Source of the DNA: Clostridia bacterium
Lineage (GTDB): Bacteria; Bacillota; Clostridia; Lachnospirales; WQUN01
NCBI GenBank assembly: GCA_025997155.1
Contig: BNUF01000105.1
Coordinates: 1 to 7,948 of the forward strand
DNA length: 7,948 nucleotides
Reading direction: 5' to 3'
The notes under the pieces: model-generated
Told to the model about the DNA's origin: nothing
The model's database searches: none
Seen by the model: the letters and a program-made list of their open reading frames with translations, nothing else
Shown here: in pieces, positions 5,991-7,948 of the stretch
Numbering within the stretch: the stretch's first letter is position 1
Layout: the number at the start of each line of letters is the position of its first letter
Made by a program: the position numbers and the translations under genes

Positions 5991-6019
5991 ATTGTATCAC
6001 ACTTACAGCGGGCTTTCAA
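5991..6019 (-). promoter_or_regulatory. Promoter of the regulator-kinase operon
   Basis: On the minus strand TTGAAA (6019-6014), a 17-bp spacer and TACAAT (5996-5991) are preceded by TGn, an extended -10. Transcription would start near 5985, leaving a leader of about 12 nt that holds only the GAGGTGA ribosome site. Confidence 0.75.
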
Positions 6020-6055
6020 CAGTCTGCCTGTTCTTAGCGTATGCAAACCGCAAAA

Positions 6056-6095
6056 TTGACACAATTTTTACACAAAACAACTTTCAAATTTTACA
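6056..6095 (+). promoter_or_regulatory. Putative PhoP/PhoB-type boxes upstream of the phosphonate transporter
   Basis: TTGACA (6056-6061) and TTTACA (6067-6072) are direct repeats with exactly 5 bp between them, an 11-bp period. A further TTTACA lies at 6090-6095, one base off the same period. B. subtilis PhoP binds TT(A/T/C)ACA repeats spaced about 5 bp (established knowledge). The repeats lie just upstream of and across a weak -35, the expected place for an activator of this family. The neighbouring regulator is the obvious candidate to bind them. Confidence 0.55.
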
Positions 6096-6110
6096 TTGCT
6101 ATTCTAAAAT
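6083..6110 (+). promoter_or_regulatory. Core promoter of the phosphonate transporter operon
   Basis: TAAAAT (6105-6110) is a good -10. The only -35 candidate at proper distance is TTCAAA (6083-6088, 16-bp spacer), four of six. A good -10 with a poor -35 is typical of promoters needing an activator, in keeping with the repeats upstream. Confidence 0.5.
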
Positions 6111-6132
6111 TAAAAAGGATGGAGGTTATGAA

Positions 6133-7248
6133 ATGAGAAGAATTGTATCAAACAGTCTTGCGGTAATTATGGTTGTACTTGCGGCATTGTCGCTTGCCGC
6201 TTGCTCAGGCAACCCTTTGCCCGCGGCGCCGACAGAAGCCTCAAACGCAGCTCCCGCGGAGGTTTCAAAATTCACAGGGGATAAGGACAGCGGAGCAATC
6301 ACCGTATACACCGCGCTTGAAGATGAGCTTGTAACCGAATACCTCGCGGCGTTCAGCGCGCAGTACCCTAACATAACCGTGAATATCGTGCGTGAGTCTA
6401 CAGGAGTTATCACCGCGAAACTGCTGGCTGAAAAAGGCAACACCGTCGCGGACGCCGTATGGGGAACGGCGGGTTCTTCCCTCCTGGTTTTAGACGAAAA
6501 CGATATGCTTGAACCTTACGCGCCGAAAGGAGTAGATAGAATTCTTCCGAACTTCAAATCGGATAAGCCGATTCCCACCTGGGTGGGCATTGACGCTTGG
6601 GAAACGGCTTTTGTAGTCAACACGGCGGAGCTTGAAAAGCTTGGACTCTCTGTTTCGGATATAAAGAGCTTTGACGATTTGCTTAACCCCGCGCTCAAAG
6701 GTCACATTGTGATGTCTAACCCAAATTCATCAGGCACGGGCTTACTGACTGTCACGGGTATTTTACAGCTAAAAGGCAAAGACAGTGAAGACGGCTGGGA
6801 CTACTTAACCAAATTAGACGAAAATGTCGCGCAATATGTTCACTCCGGCTCGAAGCCCGCGAAAATGGCGGCGGCGGGAGAATGTGTCGTGGGCATAAGC
6901 TTCGGATACGCGGGCATCAGCCAAAAGGCAAAGGGCGCCCCCGTGGAAACGATTTTCCCGTCAGACGGCTCGGGGTGGGATGTAGAAGCCAACGCGCTTA
7001 TGAAAAAGGATAAAATAAACCTTGCCGCTCAGACGTTTCTTGACTGGGCGATTTCCGACGACGCAATGAACCTGTATAAAAATAATTACCCCATAATCGC
7101 CACAGGGCAGGGCGGCTCATATGAGGGCTTTGCAACCGACCCGGTTAAACAGCTCATTGACAACGACCTGTCTTGGATTGCGCTAAACCGTGAGGGTATT
7201 CTTAACAAATGGATGGAAAAATTCGATTCCAAATCAGCACCTAAATAA
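6133..7248 (+). CDS. 2-aminoethylphosphonate-type ABC transporter substrate-binding lipoprotein (PhnS2-like)
   Basis: The product is 371 residues; ATG 6133 follows GGAGG (6121-6125) at 7 bp. Upstream in-frame codons and the ATG at 6128 (wrong frame) are not used. The signal peptide MRRIVSNS plus a hydrophobic core ends in the lipobox LAAC with lipidated Cys24, so the protein is anchored outside the membrane. The mature part opens with a low-complexity Ala/Pro linker, then ITVYTALEDELV. It is a type-2 periplasmic-binding fold of the iron/phosphonate branch. The run ESTGVITAKLLAEKGN, WVGIDAWETAF, PNSSGTGLLTV and VHSGSKPAKMAAAGE closely follows the family annotated as putative 2-aminoethylphosphonate binding proteins (TIGR03261, by recall). 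It would deliver phosphonate ligand to a permease energised by the ATPase encoded 12 bp downstream. The substrate is inferred from family; related proteins bind ferric iron, but the tyrosines of iron-binding members are not evident. Confidence 0.88.
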   Translation: MRRIVSNSLAVIMVVLAALSLAACSGNPLPAAPTEASNAAPAEVSKFTGDKDSGAITVYTALEDELVTEYLAAFSAQYPNITVNIVRESTGVITAKLLAEKGNTVADAVWGTAGSSLLVLDENDMLEPYAPKGVDRILPNFKSDKPIPTWVGIDAWETAFVVNTAELEKLGLSVSDIKSFDDLLNPALKGHIVMSNPNSSGTGLLTVTGILQLKGKDSEDGWDYLTKLDENVAQYVHSGSKPAKMAAAGECVVGISFGYAGISQKAKGAPVETIFPSDGSGWDVEANALMKKDKINLAAQTFLDWAISDDAMNLYKNNYPIIATGQGGSYEGFATDPVKQLIDNDLSWIALNREGILNKWMEKFDSKSAPK

Positions 7249-7260
7249 GGAGAAATGAAA

Positions 7261-7948
7261 TGGATTTTTTGGAAATTAAAAACATTACAAAACAGTTTGA
7301 CAATCAGACGGCGCTTAGGGGCATAAACGCCGGAATAAAAAAAGGCGAACTGGTTTGTATTTTAGGTCCGTCGGGCTGCGGCAAAACGACGCTGCTCCGT
7401 ATTATCGCGGGGCTTGAGAGTGCAAGTCACGGGCAGATATTCATTAACGGCGCGGACTGTACCAAACTGCCCGCCGCCAAAAGAAACTTCGGAATTGTGT
7501 TTCAGTCCTACGCGCTGTTTCCGAATATGACGGTTATAGGAAATATTTTATTCGGGCTTCGCCAAAAAAAGGGTCTGCCCAAAGACGCGGTATACGGCAA
7601 GGCGTGCGAAGCTTTGCGCCTTGTGGATTTGTTAGAACATAAGGACAAATACCCGCGCCAGCTTTCGGGCGGTATGCAGCAGAGGACTGCTTTGGCGCGT
7701 GCCATAGCGCTTTCTCCGGCGTTTCTGCTTCTGGACGAACCGCTCTCCGCGCTTGACGCAAAGGTACGCTCGAAGCTTAGGGGCGAGATTCGCGGCATAC
7801 AGCGTACACTCGGCATTACAACCATAATGGTGACGCACGACCAGGAAGAAGCTCTGACAATGGCGGACCGCATTATCGTTATGAACAACGCCGTCGTGGA
7901 GCAAATAGGAACGCCGCGTGAGATTTACGAGCGCCCGTCGACGCCCTT
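7261..7948 (+). CDS. ABC transporter ATP-binding protein of the phosphonate system (PhnT-like), 3' end cut by window edge
   Basis: At least 229 residues are open to the edge. ATG 7261 follows AAGGAG (7247-7252), 12 bp after the binding-protein stop. Motifs in order: Walker A GPSGCGKT (36-43), Q-loop Q82 (VFQSYALFPNMTV), signature LSGGMQQR (135-142), Walker B LLLDEP (156-161), D-loop SALD (163-166) and switch H193 (VTHDQEEA). The sequence then runs into EQIGTPREIYERP, where spermidine/iron/sulfate-type ATPases lead into a C-terminal OB-like regulatory domain; that part is beyond the window. It hydrolyses ATP at the inner membrane face to drive import. The family resembles PotA/FbpC/PhnT; partnership with the preceding binding protein gives the phosphonate assignment. 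A two-domain permease gene is expected next. Confidence 0.92.

Noticed and set aside
5695..6132. Long in-frame extension of the substrate-binding protein upstream to 5695
   Set aside because: It would overlap the regulator gene and its promoter on the other strand and would bury the signal peptide; GGAGG and the lipoprotein signal fix the start at 6133.
7508..7904. Minus-strand frames of 75-126 codons at the right end
   Set aside because: They are antisense to an ABC ATPase with every motif in place.

Overview
The window looks like a moderately GC, low-complexity-free stretch of a Clostridia-type Firmicutes chromosome. This placement is an inference. It rests on the flagellin C-terminus (clostridial style AGNS-AVSSENLSAAESRIRDADMAKE), strong AGGAGG-type ribosome sites, sigma-A-like TTGACA/TATAAT promoters, an Rpn/PD-(D/E)XK 'transposase', and a lipoprotein phosphonate-binding protein beside a PhoB/PhoR-like pair.

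Left part (1-1950): a graveyard of broken genes. The minus strand at the edge holds the first 17 codons of an IS1-type transposase with its promoter and terminal palindrome. To the right of position 125 the plus strand reads as the 3' end of a ClpA/B/C-type AAA+ ATPase. It is broken three ways: the IS end, an in-frame TAA at 164, and a 121-bp palindromic MITE-like element (314-434) flanked by a 7-bp duplication. Removing the MITE and one copy of the duplication restores the Clp frame exactly. The Clp stop overlaps a PilZ-like reading frame (611-1057), which runs out of frame into a flagellin gene lacking its N-terminal domains (about 910-1878). A bidirectional terminator (1906-1947) closes this block.

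Middle part (1946-3739): a minus-strand Rpn-family nuclease gene with a near-consensus promoter, followed after 5 bp by a 63-codon winged-helix ORF resembling the C-terminal domain of Fic proteins. Divergently, on the plus strand, lies an intact PAP2-type membrane phosphatase. A 157-bp convergent gap (3740-3896) holds only small palindromes.

Right part (3897-7948): a coherent phosphorus-acquisition module. On the minus strand an OmpR/PhoB-like response regulator (probably TTG start) and a PhoR-like histidine kinase are tightly coupled. Divergent from them are a 2-aminoethylphosphonate-type ABC lipoprotein and its ATPase (cut by the right edge; a permease should follow). The shared 160-bp regulator region holds a clean extended -10 promoter for the two-component system. 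Facing the transporter it has TTGACA-N5-TTTACA direct repeats, which look like Firmicutes PhoP boxes. The simplest reading is that the kinase/regulator pair senses phosphorus limitation and turns on phosphonate uptake.
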